The notes: generated by a model not told the origin, from the letters alone. Positions 45,732 to 57,081 are shown, numbered from the stretch's first letter. The stretch: DNA of 64,000 nucleotides from Gammaproteobacteria bacterium (GCA_020846135.1 JADLEK010000018.1:1-64000), one strand, 5' to 3'. Made by a program: numbers and translations.

Positions 45732-46322
45732 ATGAATTCTTCATTCCGTCCCCTGATCGCTGTTGCCGCGCTCGCGCTGCTGGCCGGTTGCGCCACGACC
45801 GAGCAAGCGACTACCGAAGAGCAACAAACCACCCAGGATGCCGCCGCTCAACCTGGGATTACCGCACAGCCAGGCCAAGAGGCATACAGCTACGGCTACG
45901 GTCAGGCTCCGGGTGGCGTCGATGCCTATGACGCTAACGGCAGTGCGGCGGGAGGGCGTCCTGGCCAGGCGGTTGCGGGCGGTGGCAGCATGGTTCCCGC
46001 TGACCGTATCGTCTACTTCAGCTTTGATAGCGCTGAGGTTCTGCCCGAAAGCCGGACGATCATTGAAGCCAACGCCCGCAAGTTGACCGGGAATCAGCGG
46101 ACCATTACCCAGCTTGAGGGGCATACCGATGAGCGCGGCAGCCGTGAATACAACATTGCCTTGGGCGAGCGCCGCGCCAATGCGGTGCGGCAAGCCATGA
46201 TCGCGATGGGGGTTGCGCCACAGCAGATTCGGATCGTGAGTTATGGTGAGGAACGACCAGCAGCCACCGGTCCGGATGAACAGAGTTATGCGTTGAACCG
46301 GCGCGTGGAAATCTTGTACTGA
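45732..46322 (+). CDS. pal: peptidoglycan-associated lipoprotein Pal
   Basis: A 196-residue outer-membrane lipoprotein. The lipobox LLAGC places the acylated cysteine at C20. A Gln/Gly-rich linker (about 21-95) is followed by the OmpA-like domain: RIVYFSFDSAEVLPESRTII, the peptidoglycan-binding LEGHTDERGSREYNIALGER, and ILY at the end. It anchors the outer membrane to the wall and binds TolB and TolA. GAGGAGAAAATTA precedes the ATG. Confidence 0.95.
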   Translation: MNSSFRPLIAVAALALLAGCATTEQATTEEQQTTQDAAAQPGITAQPGQEAYSYGYGQAPGGVDAYDANGSAAGGRPGQAVAGGGSMVPADRIVYFSFDSAEVLPESRTIIEANARKLTGNQRTITQLEGHTDERGSREYNIALGERRANAVRQAMIAMGVAPQQIRIVSYGEERPAATGPDEQSYALNRRVEILY

Positions 46323-47047
46323 TGGACACCATCGCCATGCGGCATCTTTGCTCTTTTGCGCTGATCCTGCTTGCGGTGAGCAGTCTGACGCTGCCCGGCG
46401 TTAGTCTCGCTCAGCGTCCTCTAGATAGTGAATTGACGCTGGAGATGCTCCAGCGCATCGAGCAACTGGAAGCGGAAGTTCGGCATATTCGCGGTGAACT
46501 GGAACTTCAACGCCATCAGCTTGAGCTGCTGCAACGTGAACCCGTTCAGGCGGCGACTCCACCCGCTCCGGTCGGTGTGGATCAAGCGGCAGAGCGGCGT
46601 TATGACCCACCGGCGCCAGTTGCTGCTACTACTCCGCAGCCGCCGGCTCAGTCGCCGCGTTCTGCTCAGAGTGGAACGGAACAAGCCGATTTTGACGCCG
46701 CCTTGGGCGAATTGCGGGAAGGTCGCTATCCGCAGGCAAGCGCCGATTTGCAGCGCTTTGTCAGCGCCTGGCCGAATAGCAGTCTGGCGGGGGATGCTCA
46801 ATACTGGCTGGGAGAATCCTGGTACCTGAGCCGGAATTACGATGCCGCCAAGGAGGCATTTATTAACCTGGGGTTGCGCTACCCGAAAAGCGCCCGATTG
46901 CCGGATGCGCTGCTGAAACTCGGCTATATCTACGGGGAACAGGGCGAAGCGACCCGGGCGCGGGAGGTGCTGCAGAAGCTGATGCAGGTCTATCCGAATA
47001 GCCAGGCCGCGAGTCTGGCCGAACGGCGCTTGCAGTCATTGCGCTGA
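46322..47047 (+). CDS. cpoB: cell division coordinator CpoB
   Basis: A 241-residue periplasmic protein, formerly YbgF. Signal peptide in the first 31 residues (LCSFALILLAVSSLTLPGVSLAQ), a coiled-coil trimerisation region (about 35-75, MLQRIEQLEAEVRHIRGELE), a Pro/Ala linker, and three TPR motifs (ADFDAALGELREGRYPQASA to NSQAASLAERRL). It links PBP1b and the Tol machine during division. The ATG shares one base with the pal stop (TGATG); an ATG at 46337 would also give a workable signal peptide. Confidence 0.92.
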   Translation: MDTIAMRHLCSFALILLAVSSLTLPGVSLAQRPLDSELTLEMLQRIEQLEAEVRHIRGELELQRHQLELLQREPVQAATPPAPVGVDQAAERRYDPPAPVAATTPQPPAQSPRSAQSGTEQADFDAALGELREGRYPQASADLQRFVSAWPNSSLAGDAQYWLGESWYLSRNYDAAKEAFINLGLRYPKSARLPDALLKLGYIYGEQGEATRAREVLQKLMQVYPNSQAASLAERRLQSLR

Positions 47048-47156
47048 TCGTGGAACTCTGGGAAGCGGGTAGCTGTGGGTGGTGCGCTACCGCTTATCCA
47101 CTCTACGATGGTGTATCTGAGTATTATCATAAAGGTTATACCGTCTACCAATAGCA

Positions 47157-49994
47157 TCAGGCCACGCCGGTCGCCATCTGGGTTAGCAACGCCACAAAGG
47201 CTTCCGCAGGGACCGGCGGGCTGGTCAGATAACCCTGATATCGGTCGCAACCCCTGAGTTGCAGGAACGCCAGTTGTTCCGGCGTCTCCACCCCTTCCGC
47301 CAGCACCTTCAAGCCCAGGGTATGACCCATGGCGATGATGGTCGCGGCGATTTCCATCGCTTCGCGCTGGTACGGCAGGTCATCAACAAAGCTCTTGTCG
47401 ATTTTCAGAACATCGAGCGGGAAACGCCGGAGATAGGCCAACGATGAATAGCCAGTGCCAAAGTCGTCCATCGCCAGATGCAATCCCAGTCCGCGCAGGC
47501 GTTCGAGAATGGTCACCGCCCCGGCCTCGCGCTGCATCAACGCGCTTTCGGTCAATTCCAGTTCCAGCCACTCTGCAGGGAAGCCCGTGTCATTCAGGAT
47601 TTGCAGCACGATCGCAGTCAGATCGCCGTGATGGAGCTGATGCGCGGAGAGATTGACCGCCAGGGTCAGCGGCGGCAGACCTGCGTCGCGCCAAGCTTTA
47701 CCCTGCCGGCAGGTTTCCCGCAGCACCCATTCGCCAATCAGGCTGATTAAACCGGTTTCTTCTGCCACCCGAATAAAGTGGCCGGGCGGAATCAGACCTC
47801 GTTTCGGGTCCTGCCAGCGCACCAGCGCCTCAGCCCCGACAATGCGCCCACTGGGAATATCTACCTGCGGCTGGTAGTAAACCCGTAACTGACCTTCGCT
47901 GATGGCGCGACGGAGACGGGCTTCCAATTCAAGCCGCTGACGGGCGGCCTGGGTCAGATCGGCGGAGAAGTATTGGAACCGGCCCCGCCCTTCGCTTTTC
48001 GCCTGATAGAGCGCGGCATCGGCCTGTTGCAACAGGTCTTCGGCGGTCCGCCCATGTTCCGGGAACAGGCTGATGCCGAGACTGGCCCCCAGTCGCACTT
48101 CGGCGTCGTTGGCGAGTCGCCACGGTTCGCTGAGAATGCCGATGATGTCCATGGCGACCCGGGCGGCGTCCTGCGGCTGCGCCAGATCTTCGAGCAGCAC
48201 CGCGAATTCATCGCCACCCAGCCGGGTCACGGTATCCGCGCCACGCAAGCGATTGGTCAGCCGCTCGGCGACCTGCTGCAACAGCGTATCGCCCGCTGAA
48301 TGTCCATAGCTGTCATTCACGTCCTTGAAGCGATCCAGATCCAGCACCAGCAACGCTAGGGTTCCCCCGTCGCGGTGAGCGACATCGATGCTGTGTTGCA
48401 ACCGGGCCGAGAGCAGCAGGCGATTGGGCAATCCGGTCAGCAGATCGTGATGGGCCAGATAATCCAGTCGTTCCTCGGAGGCCTTGATCAGGGAAAGGTC
48501 GGCGAATACCCCAACATAGTGCGTCACTACCCCGGCGGCATTCCTGACTGCGCTGATGCTGAGCAATTCGGGATATACCTCACCGTTCTTGCGCCGGTTC
48601 CAAACCTCCCCCTGCCAATGCCCGGTGTCGCGCAGGCTGGCCCACAGCGCCGCGTAGAACGCTGGACTCTGCCGACCGGAACGCAGCAGGCGCGGGGTTT
48701 GGCCCTGCACCTCTTCCTCGGTGTAGCCGGTCAGTTCGCAAAAGGCCCGATTGACTCGCAGGATGCGTTCGTCAGCATCGGTAATGGTGATCCCTTCGCG
48801 GGTGTTCTCGAACACCGTAGCCGCCTGACACAGGCGCTCCTCGACCTGCATGCGCTCAGTGACATCGTGGGCCAGCACCACTTCCGCCCGCCGCCCGGCA
48901 AATTCAAGGGTGTGGGAGGTAATCTCGACATCGATCAACGCACCGTCTTTTTTGCAGTGCTTCCAGATACCTGCTTCATCATGATGGTTTTGCACCTGCG
49001 CGATATTCTCCCGCAGGCGCGGGATGTCTTCGGGCGGGCGGATATCGGCGATGGTCATCGCCAGAAAGTCCGACCGGCTGAAACCGTAGTGCTGGATGGC
49101 GGCATCGTTCACCGCCAGGAACCGCAGCGTTTCCAGATCATAGACCCACATCGGATGGGGATTGGCCTCGAACAAAGCGCGATATTGCCGCTCGCGCTGT
49201 TGCAACGCCTGTTCGGCATGCAGTCGGGCGGCATCCACCTCGGCAATTTCCAGCGCAAAGGCAATATCGCCGGCCAGTTTCTCCAGGAGCGCGATCTCGT
49301 CCGCATCAAAGAATCCCGCCTCGCCGGCATACAGGTTCAGCGCGCCCCGCACCGCGCCCTGCACAAACAGGGGAAGCGCGATAGAGGCCCGGTAGCCCAG
49401 AGCCAGCGCTGCTTCCCGCCACAGCGCCATCGTTGGATCCGTGGCGATATCGTTGCAGGCCACGATCCGACCGCTGCGCAGGGCGGACCCGGTGGGGCCT
49501 TCACTGTAGGGGCCAACCAGCGCGATGTGGGTTTTTTCAGGATAGTCGCCCGCCTGACCCGCCTGAACTGCTGGCCGCACCTGACCCGTCTCTGACTCGA
49601 TTATCCCGACCCAGGCCATGCGAAACCCGCCTTCCCGCACCACGATTTGGCAGGCTTGGTCCATCATCCAGGTTGGGTTCTTCCGCCGCACGATGATTTG
49701 ATTGATATTGGACAGCACCAGATAGATGCGATTGATGCGATGGATTTGTTCAGTGGCGCGCTGGCGCTCAGTAACGATGATTTCACGCCAACTCTGCAAC
49801 AGGAAATAAAGCAAGCCCGTGGTGACGGTGACGAAAACCAGGCCCTTGATCACGCTGATCCACCCCAGCAGGGCCGGATTGTCACTCGCCAAGTTTAGCA
49901 ATCCGTCTGAAACGATGATCCACAGCGCGGCAAACCCGGCATACAGCAGCGCAATCCGACCGGGAGTGAGTCGGTGACGCAAAAATGAGAGCAT
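47157..49994 (-). CDS. membrane GAF-PAS-PAS-GGDEF-EAL cyclic-di-GMP protein
   Basis: A 945-residue sensor. Two N-terminal membrane helices (about residues 12-33 and 45-67) are followed by a GAF domain (about 100-250), two PAS domains (about 265-385 and 395-510 with the YTEEEVQG and AVRNAAGVVTHYVGVF PAC parts), GGDEF (about 520-680, RLGGDEFAVLLED intact) and EAL (about 690-945, AEALVRWQDPKRGLIPP, ELTESALMQRE, MDDFGTGYSSLAYLRRFP). Both catalytic motifs are complete, so either or both activities are possible. Start at 49994, where the membrane leader begins; the frame continues 25 codons upstream without a better ribosome site. No partner gene is adjacent. Confidence 0.92.
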   Translation of the reverse strand: MLSFLRHRLTPGRIALLYAGFAALWIIVSDGLLNLASDNPALLGWISVIKGLVFVTVTTGLLYFLLQSWREIIVTERQRATEQIHRINRIYLVLSNINQIIVRRKNPTWMMDQACQIVVREGGFRMAWVGIIESETGQVRPAVQAGQAGDYPEKTHIALVGPYSEGPTGSALRSGRIVACNDIATDPTMALWREAALALGYRASIALPLFVQGAVRGALNLYAGEAGFFDADEIALLEKLAGDIAFALEIAEVDAARLHAEQALQQRERQYRALFEANPHPMWVYDLETLRFLAVNDAAIQHYGFSRSDFLAMTIADIRPPEDIPRLRENIAQVQNHHDEAGIWKHCKKDGALIDVEITSHTLEFAGRRAEVVLAHDVTERMQVEERLCQAATVFENTREGITITDADERILRVNRAFCELTGYTEEEVQGQTPRLLRSGRQSPAFYAALWASLRDTGHWQGEVWNRRKNGEVYPELLSISAVRNAAGVVTHYVGVFADLSLIKASEERLDYLAHHDLLTGLPNRLLLSARLQHSIDVAHRDGGTLALLVLDLDRFKDVNDSYGHSAGDTLLQQVAERLTNRLRGADTVTRLGGDEFAVLLEDLAQPQDAARVAMDIIGILSEPWRLANDAEVRLGASLGISLFPEHGRTAEDLLQQADAALYQAKSEGRGRFQYFSADLTQAARQRLELEARLRRAISEGQLRVYYQPQVDIPSGRIVGAEALVRWQDPKRGLIPPGHFIRVAEETGLISLIGEWVLRETCRQGKAWRDAGLPPLTLAVNLSAHQLHHGDLTAIVLQILNDTGFPAEWLELELTESALMQREAGAVTILERLRGLGLHLAMDDFGTGYSSLAYLRRFPLDVLKIDKSFVDDLPYQREAMEIAATIIAMGHTLGLKVLAEGVETPEQLAFLQLRGCDRYQGYLTSPPVPAEAFVALLTQMATGVA

Positions 49995-50080
49995 AGGGCG
50001 GCGTCCGGTTGAAATCCAGACGGTATTATGACCGGTCAGGCAGGCTGATTGCAGACTCAGAGATCGCAATCCGGCGCAAC

Positions 50081-50113
50081 AAAAAACGGCTTTCCGGTCA
50101 GACCAGAAAACCG
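50081..50113 (-). terminator. Rho-independent terminator after lpxC
   Basis: On the minus strand CGGTTTTCTGGT-CTG-ACCGGAAAGCCG forms a 12-bp stem (two G-T pairs) with a three-base loop, followed by six T. It lies 40 bp after the lpxC stop and marks the end of the dcw transcript. Confidence 0.8.
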
Positions 50114-50152
50114 CTTAAAAGAAAACAGAGGAAATCGAAATACTGGATCCGA

Positions 50153-51067
50153 TCAGCGGGTCGCCTGAGCCGGCTGCAGATAGGAAATCGGCGCATGCCG
50201 CTCATCGTTAAAGGTGACTTCTTCCCAGGCGGTGCGGTCGGCCAGCAGGGTTCGCAGCAGGCGGTTATTCAGCGCGTGGCCGGACTTGTAGCCATTGAAA
50301 GCACCGATCAGGCTGTGGCCGAGCAGATACAGGTCGCCGATAGCATCGAGAATCTTGTGCTTGACGAACTCGTCTTCGTAGCGCAACCCATCCTCGTTGA
50401 GAATCCGGTAATCATCGACCACGATGGCGTTGTCGAGAGTTCCACCCAGCGCCAGTCGCCGTTCCCGCAGGTATTCCAGATCGCGCATGAAGCCGAAGGT
50501 CCGCGCCCGGCTGACTTCCTTAACGAAAGAAGTCGTCGAGAAATCAACGACTGCGTGCTGGCTGCGACTCTTGAATACCGGATGATCGAAGGAAATGGTG
50601 AATTCCACCTTGAAGCCGGTGAAAGGATCGAATCGCGCCCACTTGTCGTCGTCCTCGACCAGCACCGGTTTTTTAATGCGGATAAACCGTTTGGGCGTGT
50701 TCTGTTCTTGGATGCCCGCCGACTGGATCAGAAAGACAAACGGCCCGGCGCTGCCGTCCATAATCGGCACTTCGGCGGCGCTGACATCGACATACGCATT
50801 ATCAATCCCGAGTCCAGCAAACGCCGACAACAGATGTTCGACGGTGGAAACTCGGATCTTGTCCTTGACCAGCGAGGTCGAGAGCTGGGTATCGCCGACA
50901 TTCTCCGGACTGGCCTTGATTTCCACCGGTTCGGGCAAATCCACCCGCCGGAAGACAATACCCGCATTGGGAGCCGCTGGCCGCAGGGTGAGATAGACTT
51001 TATCGCCGGTATGCAAGCCGACGCCGGTCGCCCGAATCACGTTCTTCAAGGTGCGTTGCCGAATCAT
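50153..51067 (-). CDS. lpxC: UDP-3-O-acyl-N-acetylglucosamine deacetylase
   Basis: A 304-residue zinc enzyme, the committed step of lipid A synthesis. [20 protein letters not shown] at the start, zinc ligands in [14 protein letters not shown] (H) and [17 protein letters not shown] (H and D), and the catalytic [12 protein letters not shown] block near the C-terminus. The ATG at 51067 has GGGGGA seven bases ahead and matches the family start; the frame to 51196 is untranslated leader. Follows ftsZ, as in most gammaproteobacteria. Confidence 0.97.
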   Translation of the reverse strand: MIRQRTLKNVIRATGVGLHTGDKVYLTLRPAAPNAGIVFRRVDLPEPVEIKASPENVGDTQLSTSLVKDKIRVSTVEHLLSAFAGLGIDNAYVDVSAAEVPIMDGSAGPFVFLIQSAGIQEQNTPKRFIRIKKPVLVEDDDKWARFDPFTGFKVEFTISFDHPVFKSRSQHAVVDFSTTSFVKEVSRARTFGFMRDLEYLRERRLALGGTLDNAIVVDDYRILNEDGLRYEDEFVKHKILDAIGDLYLLGHSLIGAFNGYKSGHALNNRLLRTLLADRTAWEEVTFNDERHAPISYLQPAQATR

Positions 51068-51146
51068 GCGAGTCCCCCATGCAATGTAATGATCTGGGCT
51101 ATGGCGCGGCAGCATGAAACTGGAACGCCATAGGTAAGTTGCAGTA

Positions 51147-51176
51147 ATGATACCGCACTCAGTAGCGAGTTTGCAA
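51147..51176 (-). promoter_or_regulatory. predicted sigma-70 promoter of lpxC
   Basis: Minus-strand -35 TTGCAA and -10 TATCAT, 18 bp apart, in the ftsZ-lpxC spacer. The predicted start leaves a leader of about 70 bases. Five of six bases match the consensus at the -10. Confidence 0.5.
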
Positions 51177-51220
51177 CTTTTGTTTCCCCTTAACAACGAA
51201 ATTTGTTGTTAAATTGCAAA
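51170..51220. promoter_or_regulatory. nested inverted repeat upstream of the lpxC promoter
   Basis: A perfect dyad TTAACAAC-GAAATTT-GTTGTTAA (51190-51212) lies inside a second, wider dyad TTTGCAA (51170-51176) / TTGCAAA (51214-51220). The outer left arm overlaps the predicted lpxC -35. It is A/T-rich, has no T-run and so does not look like a terminator for ftsZ. An operator is the better guess. Confidence 0.45.
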
Positions 51221-51252
51221 TTCTGCGCGCAGTATCTCCAGATTAGACCCGA

Positions 51253-52455
51253 CTATTCATTCCCGGCCTGCCGCCGCAGGAAGGCCGGAATATCCAGATA
51301 GCCCAAATCATCCACCGGTTCCCGCATCTCGCTGGCGACCTCGCTCACCGCTTTTTGCCGAGGCCACTCAGGGGAGCGCCCACCGGTTTGCGGGGTTGGC
51401 ATCAGCCTGACATTGACATAATCGCCACCGGCAACAGTATCCCGCGAAAAAATCTCCCGGCCGCGGGAACTGGCAGGTTTGGCTGCGGCGGCGGGAATGT
51501 TTTGGCAGAGACCGGTCGCCACAATGGTCACTCGCAACTCATTGCGCATCTCTTCATCAACCGCCATGCCCACCTTAACGGTAGCGTCCTCGGCGGCCAG
51601 TTCCTGAATAATTTCGCCGACCTCGTTGAATTCGCCAATGGTGATGTCGAGGCCACCGGTGATATTGACCAGCAACCCCTTCGCTCCGGCCAGGTTGACG
51701 TTTTCCAGCAACGGACTGCGAATCGCCGCTTCCGCAGCTTCCCGCGCCCGGCCGTCGCCGACCGCCCGGCCAGTACCCATCATCGCCATGCCCATGGCCG
51801 ACATCACGGTGCGCACGTCGGCAAAATCGACGTTGATCAGGCCAGGATGCGTGATCAACTCGGCGATCCCCTGCACTGCGCCCAGCAACACCTCATTGGC
51901 GGCCTTGAAGGCATCTAGCAGGCTCGCGCTCTTGCCCAGCACCGACAACAGCTTCTCATTAGGAATGATGATCAGCGAATCGACGGTCTCCCGCAGTTCC
52001 TCAATCCCATGCTTGGCGACCTCCATGCGCTTCTTACCCTCAAAGGGGAACGGCTTGGTAACCACGCCAACCGTCAGAATCCCCATCTCCCGCGCCAGTT
52101 GCGCCACCACCGGTGCTGCGCCGGTGCCAGTGCCGCCGCCCATGCCGGCAGTGATGAATACCATGTCGGCCCCCTGCAACGCCTCGCGAATGCGCTCGAT
52201 ATCCTCCTGAGCCGCTTGCCGGCCTACGTCGGGATTAGCCCCAGCCCCCAGCCCCTTGGTGATATTGACGCCAATCTGCAAGGTGGTCGGCACCAGCGAC
52301 GTTTTGAGCGCCTGGGCGTCGGTGTTGGCGCAGATGAAGTCCACCTTGTCGATATTGGCGCCGAGCATATGCTGCACCGCGTTGCTGCCGCCGCCGCCCA
52401 CGCCGATGACCTTGATCACTTCGTTATTCGGCTTGGTATCCATCAGTTCATACAT
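51253..52455 (-). CDS. ftsZ: cell division protein FtsZ
   Basis: A 400-residue tubulin homologue that forms the Z-ring. GTP-binding [14 protein letters not shown], the tubulin signature [14 protein letters not shown], the T7-loop [11 protein letters not shown], and the C-terminal peptide [13 protein letters not shown] that binds FtsA and ZipA. The linker (about 320-380) is short. TGAGGAGAAACAATC precedes ATG. Downstream of ftsA by 58 bp, upstream of lpxC. Confidence 0.98.
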   Translation of the reverse strand: MYELMDTKPNNEVIKVIGVGGGGSNAVQHMLGANIDKVDFICANTDAQALKTSLVPTTLQIGVNITKGLGAGANPDVGRQAAQEDIERIREALQGADMVFITAGMGGGTGTGAAPVVAQLAREMGILTVGVVTKPFPFEGKKRMEVAKHGIEELRETVDSLIIIPNEKLLSVLGKSASLLDAFKAANEVLLGAVQGIAELITHPGLINVDFADVRTVMSAMGMAMMGTGRAVGDGRAREAAEAAIRSPLLENVNLAGAKGLLVNITGGLDITIGEFNEVGEIIQELAAEDATVKVGMAVDEEMRNELRVTIVATGLCQNIPAAAAKPASSRGREIFSRDTVAGGDYVNVRLMPTPQTGGRSPEWPRQKAVSEVASEMREPVDDLGYLDIPAFLRRQAGNE

Positions 52456-52513
52456 GATTGTTTCTCCTCATATAGGGTTCTCGACCCAATCTGACGTCAC
52501 TAGATCTTAACCA

Positions 52514-53746
52514 TTAGAAATTACCCTGAAACCAGCGTCTCATCCGCACCCACAACCCGGCGCGACCCACTCGCGATACCGGCCCTGACCGCAATGGCCG
52601 GTTTTCATTACCGAACAGCAACAAACCGACTGCGGTGGCGTAGCCTGGATGACACACCACGTCCTGTAACCCGGTCACCTCATGAGGCAGTCCTAATCGC
52701 ACCGGCATGTGCAACAGGTTTTCGGCCAGATCCACCACCCCATCCATCCGGGAGCTGCCGCCGGTCAACACCATTCCGGCGGCCATCAGATGCTCAAACC
52801 CGCTGCGTTGCAGCTCCGCCCGGGCCAAATCAAAAAATTCTTCATAACGCGGCTCCACGACCTCAGCCAGGTCATAGCGGGAAAACACCTGCGCTACCCG
52901 GTCGCCGACCCCTGCCACCTCGATCCGCTCATCGGTCCGGGTCAACTTTTTGAGGCAGCAGGCATGGTTAATCTTGACTGCCTCCGCCGCTAGCGTCGGA
53001 GTGCGAAAAGTGACGGCGATATCATTGGTGACCTGATCGCCGGCAATCGGGAGTACCGCAGTATGGCTGATCGCCCCGTGGGTGAACACCGCCAAATCGG
53101 TGGTGCCGCCGCCGATGTCCAGCAGGCAAACGCCCAAGTCCTTCTCATCCGGGGCCAGCACCGCCCGGCTGGACGCCAGAGGTTGCAGGATGATGTCATC
53201 CACCTCCAGCCCACAGCGCTGGACGCACTTGATAATGTTCTGAGCAGCGCTGACGGCGCCGATGACGATATGAACCCTGGCCTCCAGCCGCACCCCGGAC
53301 ATGCCCAGCGGGTCCTGGATGCCTTCCTGACCGTCGATGATGAATTCCTGCGGCAGGATATGCAGAATCTTCTGGTCCGCCGGGATCGCCACTACCCGTG
53401 CTGCCTCGATCACCTGATCGACATCTTCGGGAGTGACTTCTCCATTGCGGATCGCGGTGACGCCATCGGAGTTCAGGCCGCGAATGTGGCTGCCGGAAAT
53501 GCCGGTATACACCGAATGAATCTTGCACCCGGCCATCCGCTCGGCCTCATCGACCGCTTGCCGAATCGATTCAACCGCCGACTCAATGTTGATCACAATG
53601 CCCTTTTTCAGGCCCCGCGACGGATGGACGCCAAGGCCAACCAGATTGATCGAGCCGTCTGGCCCGACTTCGCCTACCAGCGCCACCACTTTCGAAGTGC
53701 CGATATCCAGGCCGACGATTAAATTTTTGTCTTCTTTTTTGGCCAT
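52514..53746 (-). CDS. ftsA: cell division protein FtsA
   Basis: A 410-residue actin-fold protein that ties FtsZ to the membrane. Phosphate-1 LIVGLDIGTSKVVALVGEV, the 1C domain (EGIQDPLGMSGVRLEARVHI), phosphate-2 LLDIGGGTTDLAVFTHGA, adenosine MVLTGGSSRMDGVVDLAE, and the amphipathic membrane helix GLWVRMRRWFQGNF at the end. All motifs intact. Immediately downstream of ftsQ. Confidence 0.97.
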   Translation of the reverse strand: MAKKEDKNLIVGLDIGTSKVVALVGEVGPDGSINLVGLGVHPSRGLKKGIVINIESAVESIRQAVDEAERMAGCKIHSVYTGISGSHIRGLNSDGVTAIRNGEVTPEDVDQVIEAARVVAIPADQKILHILPQEFIIDGQEGIQDPLGMSGVRLEARVHIVIGAVSAAQNIIKCVQRCGLEVDDIILQPLASSRAVLAPDEKDLGVCLLDIGGGTTDLAVFTHGAISHTAVLPIAGDQVTNDIAVTFRTPTLAAEAVKINHACCLKKLTRTDERIEVAGVGDRVAQVFSRYDLAEVVEPRYEEFFDLARAELQRSGFEHLMAAGMVLTGGSSRMDGVVDLAENLLHMPVRLGLPHEVTGLQDVVCHPGYATAVGLLLFGNENRPLRSGPVSRVGRAGLWVRMRRWFQGNF

Positions 53747-53764
53747 GCCTGTTTCCTTTCCCGT

Positions 53765-54571
53765 CTAACCCGCCGTTGGCGCTAGCGTCGGTCCTGATTT
53801 CCAGCGCACCGCAAAACCATTGCCATAGCGCAAATCTACGACTGCGATCTGATCGATCCGAGCGGCCAGCACCCGTGGATACAGTTGCGCCAGTAAGCGT
53901 AGCCGTGGCTCCAATTGATCACGCCCGACATACACTTCCAGACCGTTATCGAAAGTCAGCCACCAGGCGCGCCGGTCGTCCTGAGTCAGCTTCGCGAGCT
54001 TCAGGCCGAGGGGATCGAACAGAGTGCGAATGTCCTGCCAGGCCTTGATCAGCGCCGATTCATGGCCGGCCGGTCCGGCCAGCATCGGCCAGGGACCAGG
54101 CTGACGCACCACCTCCGGCGTAAACCGGCGACCCTGGCGATCCACCATCTCCCGTTCGCCCCAGTAGCCAAAGGCGACCCGTTCCTGCAATTCGATCTCG
54201 ATGGTGTCCGGCCAGCCGCGCCGCACCGCGATCTGCTCAATCCAGGAATTGGTGGCCAGCGCCGTGCGCAACTCATCCAGATTAGCCATAAAGAAGTTCT
54301 GGCCCAGATAACCGCTCACCACTGGCTGGAGGTCGGCCTCGGCCAGGTTGCGCAATTCGCCTGCAATGTGTACCTGGCGCAATGGAAATGCGCCCGGATC
54401 GCGCAATTTCTGGCCACCCGTCCACAAGCCAAAACCGACGCCGGCCAAGACCAGCGCTACGCCCAGCCAGCGCAATGGCGTTCCCCAGACCGCTTGCCAT
54501 TGTCCCGGCGCGGCGGGCGTCTTGCGCTTGAGCGGGGTTGCGCCCCGGCGGTGGCCATGTCCAAACAGCAT
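53765..54571 (-). CDS. ftsQ: cell division protein FtsQ
   Basis: A 268-residue bitopic protein of the FtsQBL complex. A basic cytoplasmic leader (GHRRGATPLKRK), membrane helix at about 37-55 (LGVALVLAGVGFGLWTGG), the POTRA domain (LRQVHIAGELRNLAEADLQP to IEIELQERVAFGYWGE) and the beta domain ending with the GNGFAVRWKSGP strand that binds FtsB. Length is typical. Between ddlB and ftsA. Confidence 0.93.
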   Translation of the reverse strand: MLFGHGHRRGATPLKRKTPAAPGQWQAVWGTPLRWLGVALVLAGVGFGLWTGGQKLRDPGAFPLRQVHIAGELRNLAEADLQPVVSGYLGQNFFMANLDELRTALATNSWIEQIAVRRGWPDTIEIELQERVAFGYWGEREMVDRQGRRFTPEVVRQPGPWPMLAGPAGHESALIKAWQDIRTLFDPLGLKLAKLTQDDRRAWWLTFDNGLEVYVGRDQLEPRLRLLAQLYPRVLAARIDQIAVVDLRYGNGFAVRWKSGPTLAPTAG

Positions 54572-54583
54572 GAAATTCCCCGC

Positions 54584-55543
<960 letters not shown>

Positions 55544-55565
55544 TTATCCGAGGCCAAGGAATTCA

Positions 55566-55633
55566 GGCCACGGAAGAACACGGAAAACACGGAAAAATAA
55601 AAGGTAAATAAGACATTAAAACCTTTAGCCTTC
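55566..55633. repeat. partial CCACGGAA-family repeat with AGGCTAAAGG motif, between murC and ddlB
   Basis: GGCCACGGAAGAACACGGAA, AACACGGAAAAA then, 30 bp on, AACCTTTAGCCTTC. It carries the left arm of the hairpin element followed by the AGGCTAAAGG motif (inverted), with no right arm. It lies in an otherwise tightly packed cell-wall operon and extends the spacer to 90 bp. Confidence 0.55.
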
Positions 55634-57052
55634 TTTAACCAGCCGCGCCGCCATTGCGCCGATGTCGCCCGCGCCCATCAGCAACAACAGATCGCCGTCA
55701 CGCAGCACGTCCGGCGCAACCGTCGATAACTCTGCTGCCTGCTCGATAAACACCGGATCAACTTTGCCCCGAGTGCGGATGGCCCGACTCAAACTGCGTC
55801 CGTCAGCCCCGGCGATGGGTTTTTCGCCTGCCGAATAAACCTCCAGCAGGATCAGCACATCGACCTCGGACAGCACCTGGGCAAAGTCCTCAAACAGGTC
55901 ACGGGTGCGGGTAAACCGATGCGGCTGAAAGGCCAACACCAGCCGCCGCTCCGGCCATGCCCCACGCAACGCTGCCAACACCGCCTGAATCTCGCGGGGA
56001 TGGTGGCCATAATCCTCCATGACCGTCGCCCGCCCGCCGCTTGGCAAGACCAAGTCGCCATGCGCCTGAAACCGCCGGCCAATCCCCTGAAAATTCAACA
56101 GGGCGCGGCGAATGGCGGTTTCAGAAACGCCCAGTTCCTGGGCAACGGCCAGCGCCGCCAGCGCATTGAGTACGCTGTGCCGGCCCGGCAAATTCAGGGT
56201 GATCGGCAACGGCGCTTTCAGGTTGGGCAGATGCGCCACAAACCGGGTGCGCAACCCGTCCTGGACCAGATCGGTCGCGCGGGCGTCACAATCCTCGCTG
56301 AAACCATAGGTCAGCACCGGTCGGCTGAGCTGCGGCAGAATGGTGCGCACCTGCGGGTCATCGGCGCATAGCACCGCCAGCCCGTAAAACGGCAGATGGT
56401 GCAGAAACTCGATAAAAGTCTCGCGCAACCGCTCGAAATCGCCGCCGTAGGTCGAGAGGTGATCGGCGTCAATGTTGGTCACCACCGAGATCATGGGTTG
56501 CAACAGCAAAAACGAGGCGTCGCTCTCATCGGCCTCGGCGACCAGATAGCGGCCCGTTCCCAGCCGGGCATTCGCCCCAGCGCTATTCAATCGCCCGCCG
56601 ATCACAAAGGTCGGGTCCAGCCCGCCCTCGGCCAGCAGGCTGGCGATCAGGCTGGTCGTAGTGGTCTTGCCATGCGTCCCGGCGACTGCAATCCCGTAGC
56701 GAAACCGCATCAGCTCAGCCAGCATTTCGGCTCGGGGCACCACCGGAATCCGCGCTGTCCGGGCCGCGATCACTTCAGGATTGTCCTCGGCCACCGCGCT
56801 GGAAATCACGACCACGTCGCAACCGGCGATGTGGTCAGCAGCATGGCCGGGGCGAATGATCGCGCCCAGTTGCGCCAATCGGGCTGTCACCGCGCTGGCC
56901 CGCAGGTCGGAGCCGGACACGCCATAGCCGAGATTCAACAGTACCTCAGCGATGCCGCTCATCCCCGAACCGCCGATGCCGACAAAATGCACTTGGCGAA
57001 TCCGCCGCATGTCGCGCCAGGCTTCCGGGATCATCGTCAACGGTTTATCCAC
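55625..57052 (-). CDS. murC: UDP-N-acetylmuramate--L-alanine ligase
   Basis: A 475-residue Mur ligase adding L-Ala to UDP-MurNAc. The N-terminal UDP-binding [23 protein letters not shown] loop [17 protein letters not shown], the [10 protein letters not shown] and [14 protein letters not shown] blocks, and the C-terminal [17 protein letters not shown]. The start is taken as GTG at 57052 with a GAGAG site; an ATG at 57034 is possible. Downstream of murG by 29 bp. Confidence 0.96.
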   Translation of the reverse strand: MDKPLTMIPEAWRDMRRIRQVHFVGIGGSGMSGIAEVLLNLGYGVSGSDLRASAVTARLAQLGAIIRPGHAADHIAGCDVVVISSAVAEDNPEVIAARTARIPVVPRAEMLAELMRFRYGIAVAGTHGKTTTTSLIASLLAEGGLDPTFVIGGRLNSAGANARLGTGRYLVAEADESDASFLLLQPMISVVTNIDADHLSTYGGDFERLRETFIEFLHHLPFYGLAVLCADDPQVRTILPQLSRPVLTYGFSEDCDARATDLVQDGLRTRFVAHLPNLKAPLPITLNLPGRHSVLNALAALAVAQELGVSETAIRRALLNFQGIGRRFQAHGDLVLPSGGRATVMEDYGHHPREIQAVLAALRGAWPERRLVLAFQPHRFTRTRDLFEDFAQVLSEVDVLILLEVYSAGEKPIAGADGRSLSRAIRTRGKVDPVFIEQAAELSTVAPDVLRDGDLLLLMGAGDIGAMAARLVKEG

Positions 57053-57081
57053 GTCACTGCGCTCTCGTCATAAGTTCATAG

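Noticed and set aside
47063..47095. Hairpin AAGCGGGTAGC / GCTACCGCTT after cpoB
   Set aside because: Good pairing with one bulge but no T-run. It may be a Rho-dependent end, but not enough to annotate.
48375..49595. 406-codon plus-strand open frame
   Set aside because: Antisense to the GGDEF/EAL gene, which has all catalytic motifs. A composition artefact.
50009..51133. 374-codon plus-strand open frame
   Set aside because: Antisense to lpxC, runs across its terminator and promoter. No motif.
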